The notes below the pieces were generated by a model, which saw nothing but the letters and a program-made list of their open reading frames with translations, made no database searches and was not told where the DNA came from. Of a DNA stretch of 38,062 nt, positions 25,678-34,049 are shown in pieces. Where the stretch lies: assembly GCA_019456225.1 (NCBI GenBank), contig VRUI01000049.1:1-38062 (forward strand), written 5' to 3'. The stretch is from Planctomycetota bacterium. GTDB lineage: Bacteria > Planctomycetota > Phycisphaerae > Sedimentisphaerales > Anaerohalosphaeraceae. Made by a program: the position numbers and the translations under genes. Every line of letters begins with the position of its first letter. Position 1 is the first letter of the stretch.

Positions 25678-27714
25678 TTGCTGAAAACGGGACCTATCAC
25701 AGGAAATCATAAAAGTGCGATCTCCCTTAAGGGAGTCGAAGTTGAAAGTTTACTCACTAAAGAATGGCTGCTGACCAACAAAAGGGGCGGATTTTCCAGT
25801 TCTACTGCAGCCGGTGTCAATACTCGCAGATACCATGGTCTTTTGACGGGATCTTTGAATCCTCCGGAAAATCGCATCGCATCGCTTTCCTGCTGCCACG
25901 AGACGATCACTTGCAGCGGCAGTGAATTTGAGCTTTCGAGCTTTGAATTTGAAGGCGGATTCGGATGCAGAGGCCACGAGCACCTTACAGGTTTTTCCAA
26001 AGACAGCGGAATTCATTACAACTACGATCTGAGTTGGATCGATATCACAAAATCAGTTTATCTCCTTGCCGACCGCGATGCGGTAATACTGGAATATAAA
26101 TTCTCGAATGTTTACGACAAATTCGATTTCGCGATCCGGCCCTTTACGGCAATGAGAAGCTTTCACGGTTTGCAAAAATCAAACGCCCTTCTTTCGTCGG
26201 AGTGGAGAACCGACGGACTCGCCGTTATCGCCGAAGACCTTCGACATGGCGAGCTTTTTCTGCGAAGCTCTCAGATGTGGTTCGAGAAAGACGCCCAATG
26301 GTGGTACAATTTCGCATATCGTATTGATAAACGCCGCGGTCAGGATTTTGTCGAAGACTTGTGGTCGCCGGGTATTTTCAAGACTCATATTGATAATGAC
26401 TGCAAAATCTACCTTTGCGCAAGCCTTGGCGAGTATGAAAAATCACATGATATTCTTGACTTTGATCCGCGGGTCACCGTTCATAAACTTCGCCGGGCAA
26501 AAAAACATAAGAACCCCGAAGCCAAACATGACCAGGTATTACAATCCCTGACTGATGCGGCCGAGCAGTTCGTTATCCAAAGAAATGTCGACGGCAAAAA
26601 GTTTTCTACGATACTTGCCGGATACCCGTGGTTTATGGATTGGGGGCGTGACGTCTTTATCGCCCTGCCGGGTCTGCTGCTGAGTACCGGAAAGCACGAC
26701 CAGGCCGCTAGCGTGCTGACCGCTTTTGCCGAGGCAGTAAGCGAAGGGATGATCCCTAACCGTTTCGACGATTATAACGGCAGTGCTCACTACAACAGCA
26801 TTGACGCTTCTCTGTGGTTTATTAACGCCGCGTTTGAGTATTTCCAGGAAACCGGAGATAAGGAACTCTTTGACAGAAAACTGATCCCGGCGATTCGATA
26901 TATCGTCGAGAGTTATCAGAAGATGACTCGTTTCGGTATTCATGCCGATGAAGACGGGCTTATTTCCGGCGGTGATGAAGATACGCAGCTTACGTGGATG
27001 GATGCGAAATTCGATGGCATTTCCTTTACACCAAGATACGGTAAAGCTGTTGAGATCAACGCTCTGTGGTACAGCGCCCTTTGCAGCCTCGCCGAGTATT
27101 ACCGCGAAAACGACGACAAAGCAGCCGCGACCTGGATGGATGCCGAACATTACGGCAACCGTGCGCAGATCGTCGCCGATTCTTTTTGCAAGGTGTTCTG
27201 GAACGAGGAAAAGGGTTATCTGAACGATTGTGTTTTGCCGGACGGCACAGCCGATTGCAGTTTGCGGCCAAACCAGATATATGCGGTCGCCCTTCCGTTT
27301 TCGCCTTTGTCCAGGAAGCAGCAGGAGATGGTTGTCGAGGTTGTTCAGGACCACCTGCTGACCGATTACGGTTTGCGGACGCTAAGCCCGATAGATACTC
27401 GTTATCGCGGCAGGTATGTGGGCCATCAGGGACTACGTGACAGCGCCTATCACCAGGGAACCGTCTGGCCGCATCTGATCGGACCTTTTATCGAGGCTTA
27501 TCTGTGGGTCAATGGACTGGAAAAAAAGACCCTGCAAAAAGCCGGCGAATTTCTTGCACCGCTTATCAAACATATTAACGAAGACGGATGCCTGGGCAGT
27601 ATAGCGGAAATATTTGACGGTGATTCGCCGCAACAGCCAAGAGGATGTTTCGCGCAGGCCTGGGCAGTTGCAGAAGTGCTTAGAAGCTACAAGATGATCA
27701 ATTTAAAGTCGTAG
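25678..27714 (+). CDS. Amylo-alpha-1,6-glucosidase (glycogen debranching enzyme, GH133-like)
   Basis: A 678-residue cytoplasmic debranching enzyme. An N-terminal beta domain (about 15-250) begins with the segment GGFSSSTAAGVNTRRYHGLL. The C-terminal (alpha/alpha)6 domain (about 290-675) contains YPWFMDWGRDVFIALPGLL, DASLWFINA, TWMDAKFDG, GKAVEINALWYSAL (catalytic Glu region, near residue 454), and HQGTVWPHLIGPFIEA. It hydrolyses alpha-1,6 branch points. The start is a TTG preceded by AGGTG; a TTG is acceptable because no better ATG occurs before the conserved N-terminal motif. It closes the glycogen cluster and ends 38 bases from the convergent trpA. Confidence 0.92.
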   Translation: MLKTGPITGNHKSAISLKGVEVESLLTKEWLLTNKRGGFSSSTAAGVNTRRYHGLLTGSLNPPENRIASLSCCHETITCSGSEFELSSFEFEGGFGCRGHEHLTGFSKDSGIHYNYDLSWIDITKSVYLLADRDAVILEYKFSNVYDKFDFAIRPFTAMRSFHGLQKSNALLSSEWRTDGLAVIAEDLRHGELFLRSSQMWFEKDAQWWYNFAYRIDKRRGQDFVEDLWSPGIFKTHIDNDCKIYLCASLGEYEKSHDILDFDPRVTVHKLRRAKKHKNPEAKHDQVLQSLTDAAEQFVIQRNVDGKKFSTILAGYPWFMDWGRDVFIALPGLLLSTGKHDQAASVLTAFAEAVSEGMIPNRFDDYNGSAHYNSIDASLWFINAAFEYFQETGDKELFDRKLIPAIRYIVESYQKMTRFGIHADEDGLISGGDEDTQLTWMDAKFDGISFTPRYGKAVEINALWYSALCSLAEYYRENDDKAAATWMDAEHYGNRAQIVADSFCKVFWNEEKGYLNDCVLPDGTADCSLRPNQIYAVALPFSPLSRKQQEMVVEVVQDHLLTDYGLRTLSPIDTRYRGRYVGHQGLRDSAYHQGTVWPHLIGPFIEAYLWVNGLEKKTLQKAGEFLAPLIKHINEDGCLGSIAEIFDGDSPQQPRGCFAQAWAVAEVLRSYKMINLKS

Positions 27715-27752
27715 TTGCATTCGGCGGGCAACGGACAGCGAGCGGCGATCAA

Positions 27753-28541
27753 TTACAGGGCGGATTTCACTTCTTTTATAAAGTCTGAGATCTCCTTTGT
27801 CATCGCTGCTATGTCACCGAGGTTGTTTTCGATCATCTTTACAATTTTGCTGCCTATGATCACTCCGTCGGCGCCGGCGTCGGCGACTTGTTTGGCCTGG
27901 TCGGCCGAGGAGATTCCGAAACCTACACACACCGGCGTATCCGTGATAGCCTTTAGCCTTGCGATAAGCGGTTTTACCATGTCTGACAATGCGCTTCTCG
28001 CTCCGGTAACTCCCAGCGTCGAGACTGTGTAGATGAAACCGGTGGATTTTTCGGCGATGATCTTTGCACGGTCGTCTCGTGTGTTGGGGGTTACCATGAA
28101 CACTGTTTCCAGTTCGGCTTTTTCGGCGGCTGGGATCACTTCGTCGGCGTCGTCTATGCTGAGGTCGGCGATTAGAATGCTCGATCCGCCGGCGGCTTTG
28201 AAGTCCGCGAAGAATTTTTCGGTACCATACTGGAATACGAGGTTGTAATAAATGAGCAGCCCGACGGGGACCGGTTTGTAGTCGGTCACCAGTTTGATGA
28301 ATTCGAGTCCGCGGTCTACTGTCATGCCGGACTTTATCGCGCGGATGTCGGCGGCCTGGATGGTTGGACCGTCTGCGATGGGGTCGGAAAATGCTATGCC
28401 CAGTTCCAGTACGTCTGCGCCCGCGTCGATAGCCGATTTCACTAAGCCCAGGCTCGTGTCAAAATCAGGGTCGCCTATTACGAAAAACGGGATCAGAACT
28501 GCTCTGTCCAGACTTGCAAAAGTTTCTTTATATGTAGCCAT
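27753..28541 (-). CDS. trpA: Tryptophan synthase alpha chain
   Basis: TrpA cleaves indole-glycerol phosphate to indole and glyceraldehyde 3-phosphate, and works in an alpha2-beta2 complex with TrpB. The 262-residue protein shows LIPFFVIGDPDFDTS, VLELGIAFSDPIADGPTIQ with catalytic Glu46 and Asp57 (Glu49 and Asp60 in E. coli), and ISSADQAKQVADAGADGVIIGS near the C-terminus. The ATG at 28541 follows AAGGA, so the longer frame (from 28568) is not used. It follows trpB by 36 bases, an interval filled by a heptamer array, and is the last gene of the operon. Confidence 0.95.
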   Translation of the reverse strand: MATYKETFASLDRAVLIPFFVIGDPDFDTSLGLVKSAIDAGADVLELGIAFSDPIADGPTIQAADIRAIKSGMTVDRGLEFIKLVTDYKPVPVGLLIYYNLVFQYGTEKFFADFKAAGGSSILIADLSIDDADEVIPAAEKAELETVFMVTPNTRDDRAKIIAEKSTGFIYTVSTLGVTGARSALSDMVKPLIARLKAITDTPVCVGFGISSADQAKQVADAGADGVIIGSKIVKMIENNLGDIAAMTKEISDFIKEVKSAL

Positions 28542-28551
28542 TCGAATCCTT

Positions 28552-28579
28552 AAATCATAAATTATCAATCATAAATGTC
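28552..28579. repeat. Heptamer array between trpB and trpA
   Basis: AAATCAT, AAATTAT, CAATCAT, AAATGTC: four degenerate 7-base units. The array touches the trpB stop codon (28578-28580) and ends about ten bases before the trpA start, so it fills the intercistronic gap. Confidence 0.5.
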
Positions 28580-29750
28580 AAACCGGTGAATGCTCTTCTA
28601 CTATTCCTACGTCTTTGTCGCCTCTGCCGGACAGGTTGGCGATGATGGTGGTATCGGCGGAGAATTTGCCCTTCTGCTGCACCAGCCATGTCAAAGCGTG
28701 GGTACTTTCCAGTGCCGGGATTATGCCCTCTAGTTTTGTAAAGAGGTGGAATGTGTCGAGGACGTCTTTGTCTTCTACGGAAACGTACTCGGCGCGACCG
28801 GCGTCTTTTAGCATGCAATGCTCCGGGCCGACGGCGGGATAGTCGAGGCCTGCCGAGATAGATTCGGTCTCGTGGACCTGCCCCTCTTTGTCCTGCAGGA
28901 GGTAGCTCTTTGCTCCGTGGAAAATTCCGATAGTACCGGCAACGAGTGTCGCAGCGTGTTCGCCTGTGTCCAGGCCGTGGCCGGCTGGTTCTACGCCGAT
29001 CAGCTTTACGTCTTTGTCATCGATGAACCCGGAGAATATTCCCATCGCGTTACTGCCGCCGCCGACGCAGGCAACTACCATGTCCGGCAGCGAGCCGGTT
29101 TCCTTTAGTACCTGCTCGTGTGCTTCCTTTCCTATCGGCGACTGGAAGTGCTTTACGATCGTCGGGAACGGGTGCGGTCCGCAGACTGTTCCGAATATGT
29201 AGAATGTGTCTTCCACGTGGCTGGTCCAGTACCGCAGAGCGTCGTTGATGGCGTCTTTTAGCGTGCCTGAACCGGCTGTGATCGGCACGACCTCGGCGCC
29301 GCAAAGCTTCATCTTGTGGACGTTTACGCTTTGCCTTTCGACGTCGACGGCACCCATGAATATCTTTGTTTCAAGCCCGAACAAAGCACCGGCCATAGCC
29401 GTCGCCAGACCGTGCTGACCTGCGCCGGTCTCTGCGATGATCTTCTTTTTGCCCATGTATTTAGCGAGCAAACCCTGGCCGAGTGTGTTGTTTGTCTTGT
29501 GTGCTCCGCCGTGGAGGAGGTCCTCGCGTTTTATGTAGACGCGAAAACCAACGTACTCGCTGAACCTTGACGCATAGTACAACGGGGTTGGGCGGCCGGC
29601 GTAGTTTTTGTATAGATTGTCGAGGTCGGCGACGAATTTTGGATCGTCTTTGTAATGCAAAAATGCCGCTTCGATGTCTTCCAAGGCCGGTATAAGCACC
29701 TCCGGCACATAGAAACCGCCGAACTGCCCGAATCTTCCTTTTTCTATCAT
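28578..29750 (-). CDS. trpB: Tryptophan synthase beta chain
   Basis: PLP-dependent subunit that joins indole and serine to make tryptophan; 390 residues. The PLP Schiff-base lysine is Lys85 in [26 protein letters not shown] carries the catalytic Glu. The phosphate-binding loop is [29 protein letters not shown] and the C-terminal LESTHALTW complete the TrpB1 pattern. The start is the ATG at 29750 (GGAG ten bases upstream); a TTG at 29759 lies too close to that site. It is co-transcribed with trpF upstream and trpA downstream. Confidence 0.96.
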   Translation of the reverse strand: MIEKGRFGQFGGFYVPEVLIPALEDIEAAFLHYKDDPKFVADLDNLYKNYAGRPTPLYYASRFSEYVGFRVYIKREDLLHGGAHKTNNTLGQGLLAKYMGKKKIIAETGAGQHGLATAMAGALFGLETKIFMGAVDVERQSVNVHKMKLCGAEVVPITAGSGTLKDAINDALRYWTSHVEDTFYIFGTVCGPHPFPTIVKHFQSPIGKEAHEQVLKETGSLPDMVVACVGGGSNAMGIFSGFIDDKDVKLIGVEPAGHGLDTGEHAATLVAGTIGIFHGAKSYLLQDKEGQVHETESISAGLDYPAVGPEHCMLKDAGRAEYVSVEDKDVLDTFHLFTKLEGIIPALESTHALTWLVQQKGKFSADTTIIANLSGRGDKDVGIVEEHSPV

Positions 29751-29779
29751 TCTAATCAAACTCCAAAAATAAAGTAGCC

Positions 29780-29829
29780 TCGGCCTTAAGGCCGATTCCT
29801 CAATTCTTAATTCGTAATTCGTAATTTGG
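29780..29829. repeat. TCGGCC hairpin plus heptamer array between trpF and trpB
   Basis: TCGGCC-TTAA-GGCCGA (29780-29795) is followed by AATTCTT, AATTCGT, AATTCGT, AATTTGG (29802-29829), 7 bases each. The gap is 92 bases in an otherwise tight operon, so the element appears to have been inserted. Confidence 0.7.
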
Positions 29830-29842
29830 CATTGTCAATACC

Positions 29843-30466
29843 CTAGCCTCTTACGTGTTTTATGTTGTCGAAAAGTTTTTGCATTTTTTCGTGATCTTTC
29901 TTGCCGGGACTCGACTCGATTCCGCTGCAAATATCTATTCCGTAAGCGCCTACTTCGACGGCTTCTACGGCGTTTTCCGGGGTGATGCCCCCTGCCAGGA
30001 AAACTCGTGTCTGAAGCCTTCTGATCAGGTTCCAGTCGAATTTTTGTCCCGTTCCGCCATACTCCTCGGGATGGAAGGCGTCGAGAAGTACCGCATCTGT
30101 ATAAAAAGTATTTGCCTTTTCGATGTCGGCGGCGTCTTTGATACGAATAGCCTTCATAACCTTCGAACTTATCCATCGAAGTGCGTCACAATACTCCGGT
30201 GTTTCGTCACCGTGGATCTGTACCCAGTTAAGGAAGCACAGTTTCGCGACTTCCCTGACATGCTCGCCGGCGGCGTTTACAAATATCCCGGCAGTGTCGA
30301 CAAAAGTCGGCAGCTTATTGATGATCTGACGGGCCTGTTCGCCGGTAACATACCTCTTGCTCTGGGGATAGAAATTAAACCCGAGCAGATCGGCACCCAT
30401 CTCAATAGCCGCCAAAGCGTCTTCAACATTGGTAATTCCGCAAATTTTAACTTTTACTGCAATCAA
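29843..30466 (-). CDS. trpF: Phosphoribosylanthranilate isomerase
   Basis: TrpF performs the Amadori rearrangement of phosphoribosylanthranilate to CdRP. The 207-residue TIM barrel has KVKICGITNVEDA with the catalytic Cys9, LLGFNFYPQSKRYV, VQIHGDETPEYC, VLLDAFHPEEYGGTG (catalytic Asp) and FLAGGITPENAVEAV. The start is TTG (30464-30466) with GAGG six bases upstream; no ATG occurs before the catalytic motif. The gene lies between trpD and trpB. No separate or fused TrpC domain is present, although trpC usually sits beside trpF. Confidence 0.93.
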   Translation of the reverse strand: MIAVKVKICGITNVEDALAAIEMGADLLGFNFYPQSKRYVTGEQARQIINKLPTFVDTAGIFVNAAGEHVREVAKLCFLNWVQIHGDETPEYCDALRWISSKVMKAIRIKDAADIEKANTFYTDAVLLDAFHPEEYGGTGQKFDWNLIRRLQTRVFLAGGITPENAVEAVEVGAYGIDICSGIESSPGKKDHEKMQKLFDNIKHVRG

Positions 30467-30475
30467 TTTTTACCT

Positions 30476-30496
30476 CGTAAGTCGTAAGTCGTAAAT
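30476..30496. repeat. Heptamer array CGTAAGT between trpD and trpF
   Basis: CGTAAGT, CGTAAGT, CGTAAAT: three 7-base units filling most of the 34-base gap, directly next to the trpF ribosome-binding site. Confidence 0.6.
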
Positions 30497-30500
30497 CGGA

Positions 30501-31514
30501 TTATTCATTTGTTATTTTTATTAACATTTGTAATGCTTTATTGGCTTTTCCGCAGGTAATCGATTCTTCTGATTTTTTTATTGCTGTTTCGAAGTTATCG
30601 GCAATACCTGCTGCTATTATAGCTGCGGCGGCGTTTAATACCACAATATCTTTTTTCGGACCGGTCTCTTTCCCTTCTAGTATATCCCGGACGATTTGGG
30701 CATTTGTCTGGGCGTCCGCTCCTTTCAAATCGTCAAAACTTGCAGGCTTCATCGAAAAATCTTGCGGTTTAATTTCCATCGGAGTAATTTCGCCGCCCTT
30801 TAAGTGCAGAATCTTCGTCGGCGAGATCGTGCTGATCTCGTCAAGTCCGTCACTGTGGACGACCATAGCATGCTTTATGCCAAGGCGTTTTAGTATCTCG
30901 GCGATCTTGTCCATTAGCGTGACGTCTGCGACACCCATGACCTGTGCGGTCGCTCTTGCCGGGTTTGCCAGCGGCCCCAGAATATTAAACGCCGTCCTGA
31001 ACCCGAGCTCCTTACGGACGGGCTGAACATACTTCATCGCCGGGTGGTACATCGGGGCGAACATAAAACCGATATTGGCTTCTTTGATGCAGCGGGCAAC
31101 TACCTCCGGGCCGGGGGCGATGTTAACTCCGAGAGCCTCTAAAACGTCTGCCGAACCGCAATTACTGGTTATCCCGCGATTTCCGTGCTTGGCGACAAAA
31201 ACACCGGCGCCAGCAGCGACAAAAGCGGCAGCGGTGGAAATATTGAAAGTCTTAAACTTTGCACCGCCCGTTCCGCAGGTGTCTACGAGATTGTCAATCC
31301 CGGTTTCGACCTTAACGGCATGGTTTCTAAGCGATCCGGCAAGACCTGCGAGTTCTTCGATGGTTTCACCCTTAATTCGCAAGGCGGTAAGGAAAGCTGC
31401 TACCTGGGCCGGGGGTACATCGCCGGCGAAAACAGTATCCAGTAATTCGCCAGCCTCTTCGAATGTGAGATCGTTCTGTGCCAATAGTTTTTCAATGTAT
31501 TGTTTTATTGCCAT
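30501..31514 (-). CDS. trpD: Anthranilate phosphoribosyltransferase
   Basis: TrpD transfers phosphoribose from PRPP to anthranilate. The 337-residue protein shows the N-terminal helical domain (LTFEEAGELLDTVFAG) and the PRPP loop LVDTCGTGGAKFKTFNIST. KHGNRGITSNCGSADVLEALG, the anthranilate-side MFAPMYHPAMKYVQPVRKEL, and HSDGLDEIS complete the pattern. AAAGGA precedes the ATG by 7 bases. It is a stand-alone trpD, not fused to trpG as in enterics. It follows trpG by 52 bases. Confidence 0.96.
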   Translation of the reverse strand: MAIKQYIEKLLAQNDLTFEEAGELLDTVFAGDVPPAQVAAFLTALRIKGETIEELAGLAGSLRNHAVKVETGIDNLVDTCGTGGAKFKTFNISTAAAFVAAGAGVFVAKHGNRGITSNCGSADVLEALGVNIAPGPEVVARCIKEANIGFMFAPMYHPAMKYVQPVRKELGFRTAFNILGPLANPARATAQVMGVADVTLMDKIAEILKRLGIKHAMVVHSDGLDEISTISPTKILHLKGGEITPMEIKPQDFSMKPASFDDLKGADAQTNAQIVRDILEGKETGPKKDIVVLNAAAAIIAAGIADNFETAIKKSEESITCGKANKALQMLIKITNE

Positions 31515-31544
31515 TGTGTTGTCCTTTGTTATTGCGTCTTATCG

Positions 31545-31560
31545 GGGAGCTCGCGCTCCC
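31545..31560. repeat. Hairpin in the trpG-trpD gap
   Basis: GGGAGC-TCGC-GCTCCC. The flanking TATCGGGGAGCT recurs at 37971-37982 near the right edge, so this may be a dispersed repeat. It leaves the operon transcript intact as far as can be judged. Confidence 0.5.
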
Positions 31561-31566
31561 GCGCTT

Positions 31567-32154
31567 TTATTTTTTTGCTGCTATTTTTATTATGTTTTCC
31601 ATTATTTTTCCGCCGGTCGGGGTTAGAATGCTTTCCGGGTGGAACTGTACTCCGTAGATCGGCAGGTTTTTGTGCTGAATTCCCATTACAACGCCTTCAT
31701 AGTTAGCGGTCTCTTCCAGGCATTCCGGCAGAGTCATCGCACAGAGGCTATGATACCTGCCTGCATGGAGGGGATTTTCCAGCCCCTCAAAAACTCCCTT
31801 TGACGTGTGGGTAATCTTGGAGCTTTTGCCATGCATCACATCCGGAGCATGCCCGATCTTACCGCCGAAATACTGAACAATCGACTGGTGCCCGAGGCAG
31901 ACGCCGAAGATCGGCAGCTTGTCCCTGAAGTGATCCAAAGCGGCAAGGGTGACACCGGCTTTGTCGGGAGTGCCGGGACCTGGAGACAGCAGCAGCAGAT
32001 CGGGGGCAAACTCGGCGGCGACTCTTATGATGTCTTCCAGAGGTGTATCTGCCCGATAGACCTTTGTAGGACAATCGCGTTTGCCGAACTCGTCAACGAG
32101 ATTATAAGTAAACGAATCAAAATTATCTATGAACAATACTTTTATTTTTTCCAT
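31567..32154 (-). CDS. trpG: Anthranilate synthase component II (glutamine amidotransferase)
   Basis: TrpG releases ammonia from glutamine for TrpE. The 195-residue class-I amidotransferase has FIDNFDSFTYNLVDEF, LLLSPGPGTP, and the nucleophile Cys86 in FGVCLGHQSI, with His172 and Glu174 in GVQFHPESIL. TrpG and PabA cannot be distinguished by these motifs alone, but the place between trpE and trpD settles the assignment. The ribosome-binding site is weak (GAAGAG). The gene follows trpE by 82 bases, which contain a REP-like hairpin. Confidence 0.95.
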   Translation of the reverse strand: MEKIKVLFIDNFDSFTYNLVDEFGKRDCPTKVYRADTPLEDIIRVAAEFAPDLLLLSPGPGTPDKAGVTLAALDHFRDKLPIFGVCLGHQSIVQYFGGKIGHAPDVMHGKSSKITHTSKGVFEGLENPLHAGRYHSLCAMTLPECLEETANYEGVVMGIQHKNLPIYGVQFHPESILTPTGGKIMENIIKIAAKK

Positions 32155-32196
32155 TTTATTTCACTCTTCTTTCGAGCATCGTGGTTTTTAGATTTT

Positions 32197-32217
32197 GGGC
32201 ACCCACAAGGGGTGCCC
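32197..32217. repeat. REP-like hairpin between trpE and trpG
   Basis: GGGCACCC-ACAAG-GGGTGCCC, a perfect 8-bp stem followed by CCTACATTCGGG. I recall similar 'GTAGGGGCACCCCTTGTGGG' words as dispersed repeats in other genomes (from memory, unverified). It has no T-run and should not end transcription. Confidence 0.6.
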
Positions 32218-32236
32218 CTACATTCGGGTTTTTATT

Positions 32237-33844
32237 TTATTGGCCTCTTATCGCTTTGAGGCATGAACCTGCTTTGTGCTGGGTTTCGTCGAATTCGCTT
32301 TTCGGGATGCTGTCGTGGACAATGCCGGCGCCTGCACGGATATACGCGGTATTGTCCTTGATCTGCAGGCTTCTGATGGTTATGCAGCTGTCAAACTGCC
32401 CGTCGACTGTCAGGTACATGACCGCTCCGCCGTAGTATCCCCTCTTATTTTTTTCCAGCCGCCGCAGTATCTTCATCGCCTCGATCTTGGGAGCACCGGT
32501 AAGCGTGCCCATATTCATCGTAGCAAGATAAGCACTCAGCGCGTCAAGGTCGCCTCTAAGCCGGCCTTTTACATTACTGACAAGATGCATAACGGATTCG
32601 TACTTTTCGGTGATAAGCATCTCGCTGACAACTCGCGATCCGGGCCTGGCAACACGGGCAATATCATTGCGGGCCAGGTCGACAAGCATCATGTGCTCGG
32701 CGAGCTCTTTACGGTCAAGCTTTAGTTCTGCTTCGTAGCGAACATCGGTATCCGGGTCGATCTTACCGTTTATCCTGCCTCGCGGTTTTGTACCGGCGAT
32801 AGGCCGTATCTCTACTTCCTGCCGGCCGGTACCGCTGACACGAAGATTAAGCTCGGGACTGGCTCCAAGCAAAACCGTATTCTGCGTATTCAGATAGAAC
32901 ATATACGGCGACGGGTTGAGCGCCCGCAAACGCCTGTAAACATCGAGCGGCTCGTCGGGGCAAGGTTCGGTGATCGTCCTGCTTAGAACGCCCTGGAAAA
33001 TATCACCCTCTATTATATGCTCCTTAGCCACCGCCACCATCTGTTCGTAAGCGGCTTGCTGGGTATCGGTAGAAGCTGCGGGCAATGCACCCTCAAATTT
33101 TCTGGCTTCAGGAGCATCGAGCGCCAATGCCTGGAAATACCGCTCAAGTGCCTTCTCGGCATCTGCGATAATCTCCTGACGGTCGCCGTCTGTAATTAGT
33201 ACGTTTACAACGATATGCCCGCTCCCGGTGCTGTGGTCCATAATGAAAATATTGTCGGCGAAATATAATTCGTAATCGGGATTCTTCAGGACATCGCTTT
33301 CGTTAGCCGGAAGCTTTTCGAACTGGTCGATAAAATCATAACTAAGCGCACCAAGCAAACCGCATGTAACGCGGAAGGGCTTGCTGGCAAGCTTAAATGC
33401 AAACGCGACGGCACGAATAACGTCCATCTGGTTGGTGCTTTTCAGACGGGCCTCTTCATCGAGCCTGGCCTGGCTTTCCTTAATAGTTCCCGATATACTC
33501 TCGTCGGCAAATTCAACCGAACTGCAAAAATCAAACCGCGACTTATCAGCCGACAGAAAACCGATCATCCGGCGGCCCGTCTCGCTGAGTGCCTTGATAG
33601 TAAAATCAGTTCCGGTGCCGGTAAGATACAGAGCAGGATTGGCGGTACCAAAGGTAAGCTCGCCCTGACCCTGGCCCTCCTGGTCGAGATGGTCCTTCGA
33701 CTCAAACAGGCAGGAATTTTCCGCACGCCCATAATCCGACAGTTTCGCGAAGAACTCGACGGGACAATCGATATCGATATCCCGAACGATCGGGATGATA
33801 TCTCCCGCGTTGGCCTCAAGTATCTGCTCACGATAATCACTCAT
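32237..33844 (-). CDS. trpE: Anthranilate synthase component I
   Basis: TrpE converts chorismate and ammonia to anthranilate. The 535-residue protein has the feedback tryptophan-binding motif in NSCLFESKD (residues 47-49 FES, LLES in others), IFQGVLSRTITEP, IRPIAGTKPRGRI, LVDLARNDIARVA, the catalytic-domain motif MNMGTLTGAPKIEAM, and RAGAGIVHDSIPKSEFDET at the C-terminus. MNMGT-x-SGAPK-like wording is that of enteric TrpE rather than the MPAGTLSGAPK form I would expect in many other bacteria. GAGGA precedes the ATG. Its expression is controlled by an attenuator upstream. Confidence 0.96.
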   Translation of the reverse strand: MSDYREQILEANAGDIIPIVRDIDIDCPVEFFAKLSDYGRAENSCLFESKDHLDQEGQGQGELTFGTANPALYLTGTGTDFTIKALSETGRRMIGFLSADKSRFDFCSSVEFADESISGTIKESQARLDEEARLKSTNQMDVIRAVAFAFKLASKPFRVTCGLLGALSYDFIDQFEKLPANESDVLKNPDYELYFADNIFIMDHSTGSGHIVVNVLITDGDRQEIIADAEKALERYFQALALDAPEARKFEGALPAASTDTQQAAYEQMVAVAKEHIIEGDIFQGVLSRTITEPCPDEPLDVYRRLRALNPSPYMFYLNTQNTVLLGASPELNLRVSGTGRQEVEIRPIAGTKPRGRINGKIDPDTDVRYEAELKLDRKELAEHMMLVDLARNDIARVARPGSRVVSEMLITEKYESVMHLVSNVKGRLRGDLDALSAYLATMNMGTLTGAPKIEAMKILRRLEKNKRGYYGGAVMYLTVDGQFDSCITIRSLQIKDNTAYIRAGAGIVHDSIPKSEFDETQHKAGSCLKAIRGQ

Positions 33845-33900
33845 ATTTTTTTCCTCTAAATTGTTAAACCGTAATCATAATTCCTATTCGCGAAAAATGC

Positions 33901-33939
33901 AAAAAAAAACGCGACCTATTTGTAACAGGACGCGTTTTT
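33901..33939 (-). terminator. Attenuator terminator upstream of trpE
   Basis: On the minus strand, AAAAACGCGTCC pairs with GGTCGCGTTTTT around an 11-base loop (one T-T mismatch). A run of nine T follows. It lies between the trp leader peptide and trpE, so transcription would stop here unless the leader ribosome stalls. I cannot resolve the alternative antiterminator pairing by eye. One candidate uses GAATTCTT with AAGATTC, next to the stem. Confidence 0.85.
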
Positions 33940-33975
33940 AGAATCTTAAATTAAATATGTATGCAAGAATTCCGC

Positions 33976-34041
33976 TTACCCGTCGTTTGCCTCGACCGGC
34001 CAACCCCACCAATTGGTATTTTTGCGGTTATTCTTTAACAT
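33976..34041 (-). CDS. trpL: trp leader peptide with WWGW
   Basis: A 21-codon frame encodes MLKNNRKNTN followed by WWGWPVEANDG, with three Trp codons in four positions, then TAA. It is placed between a strong promoter and a terminator just before trpE, the layout of a ribosome-mediated attenuator. When charged tRNA-Trp is scarce, the ribosome would stall at the Trp codons and prevent the terminator from forming. The ATG is only 8 bases after the -10 box and has no Shine-Dalgarno, so the transcript likely starts at or next to the ATG. I recognised it from codons, not homology. Confidence 0.9.
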   Translation of the reverse strand: MLKNNRKNTNWWGWPVEANDG

Positions 34042-34049
34042 AGAACTGC

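Noticed and set aside
26539-27354. Minus-strand frame of 271 codons inside the debranching enzyme
   Set aside because: Shadow of a clear GH133 gene on the other strand.
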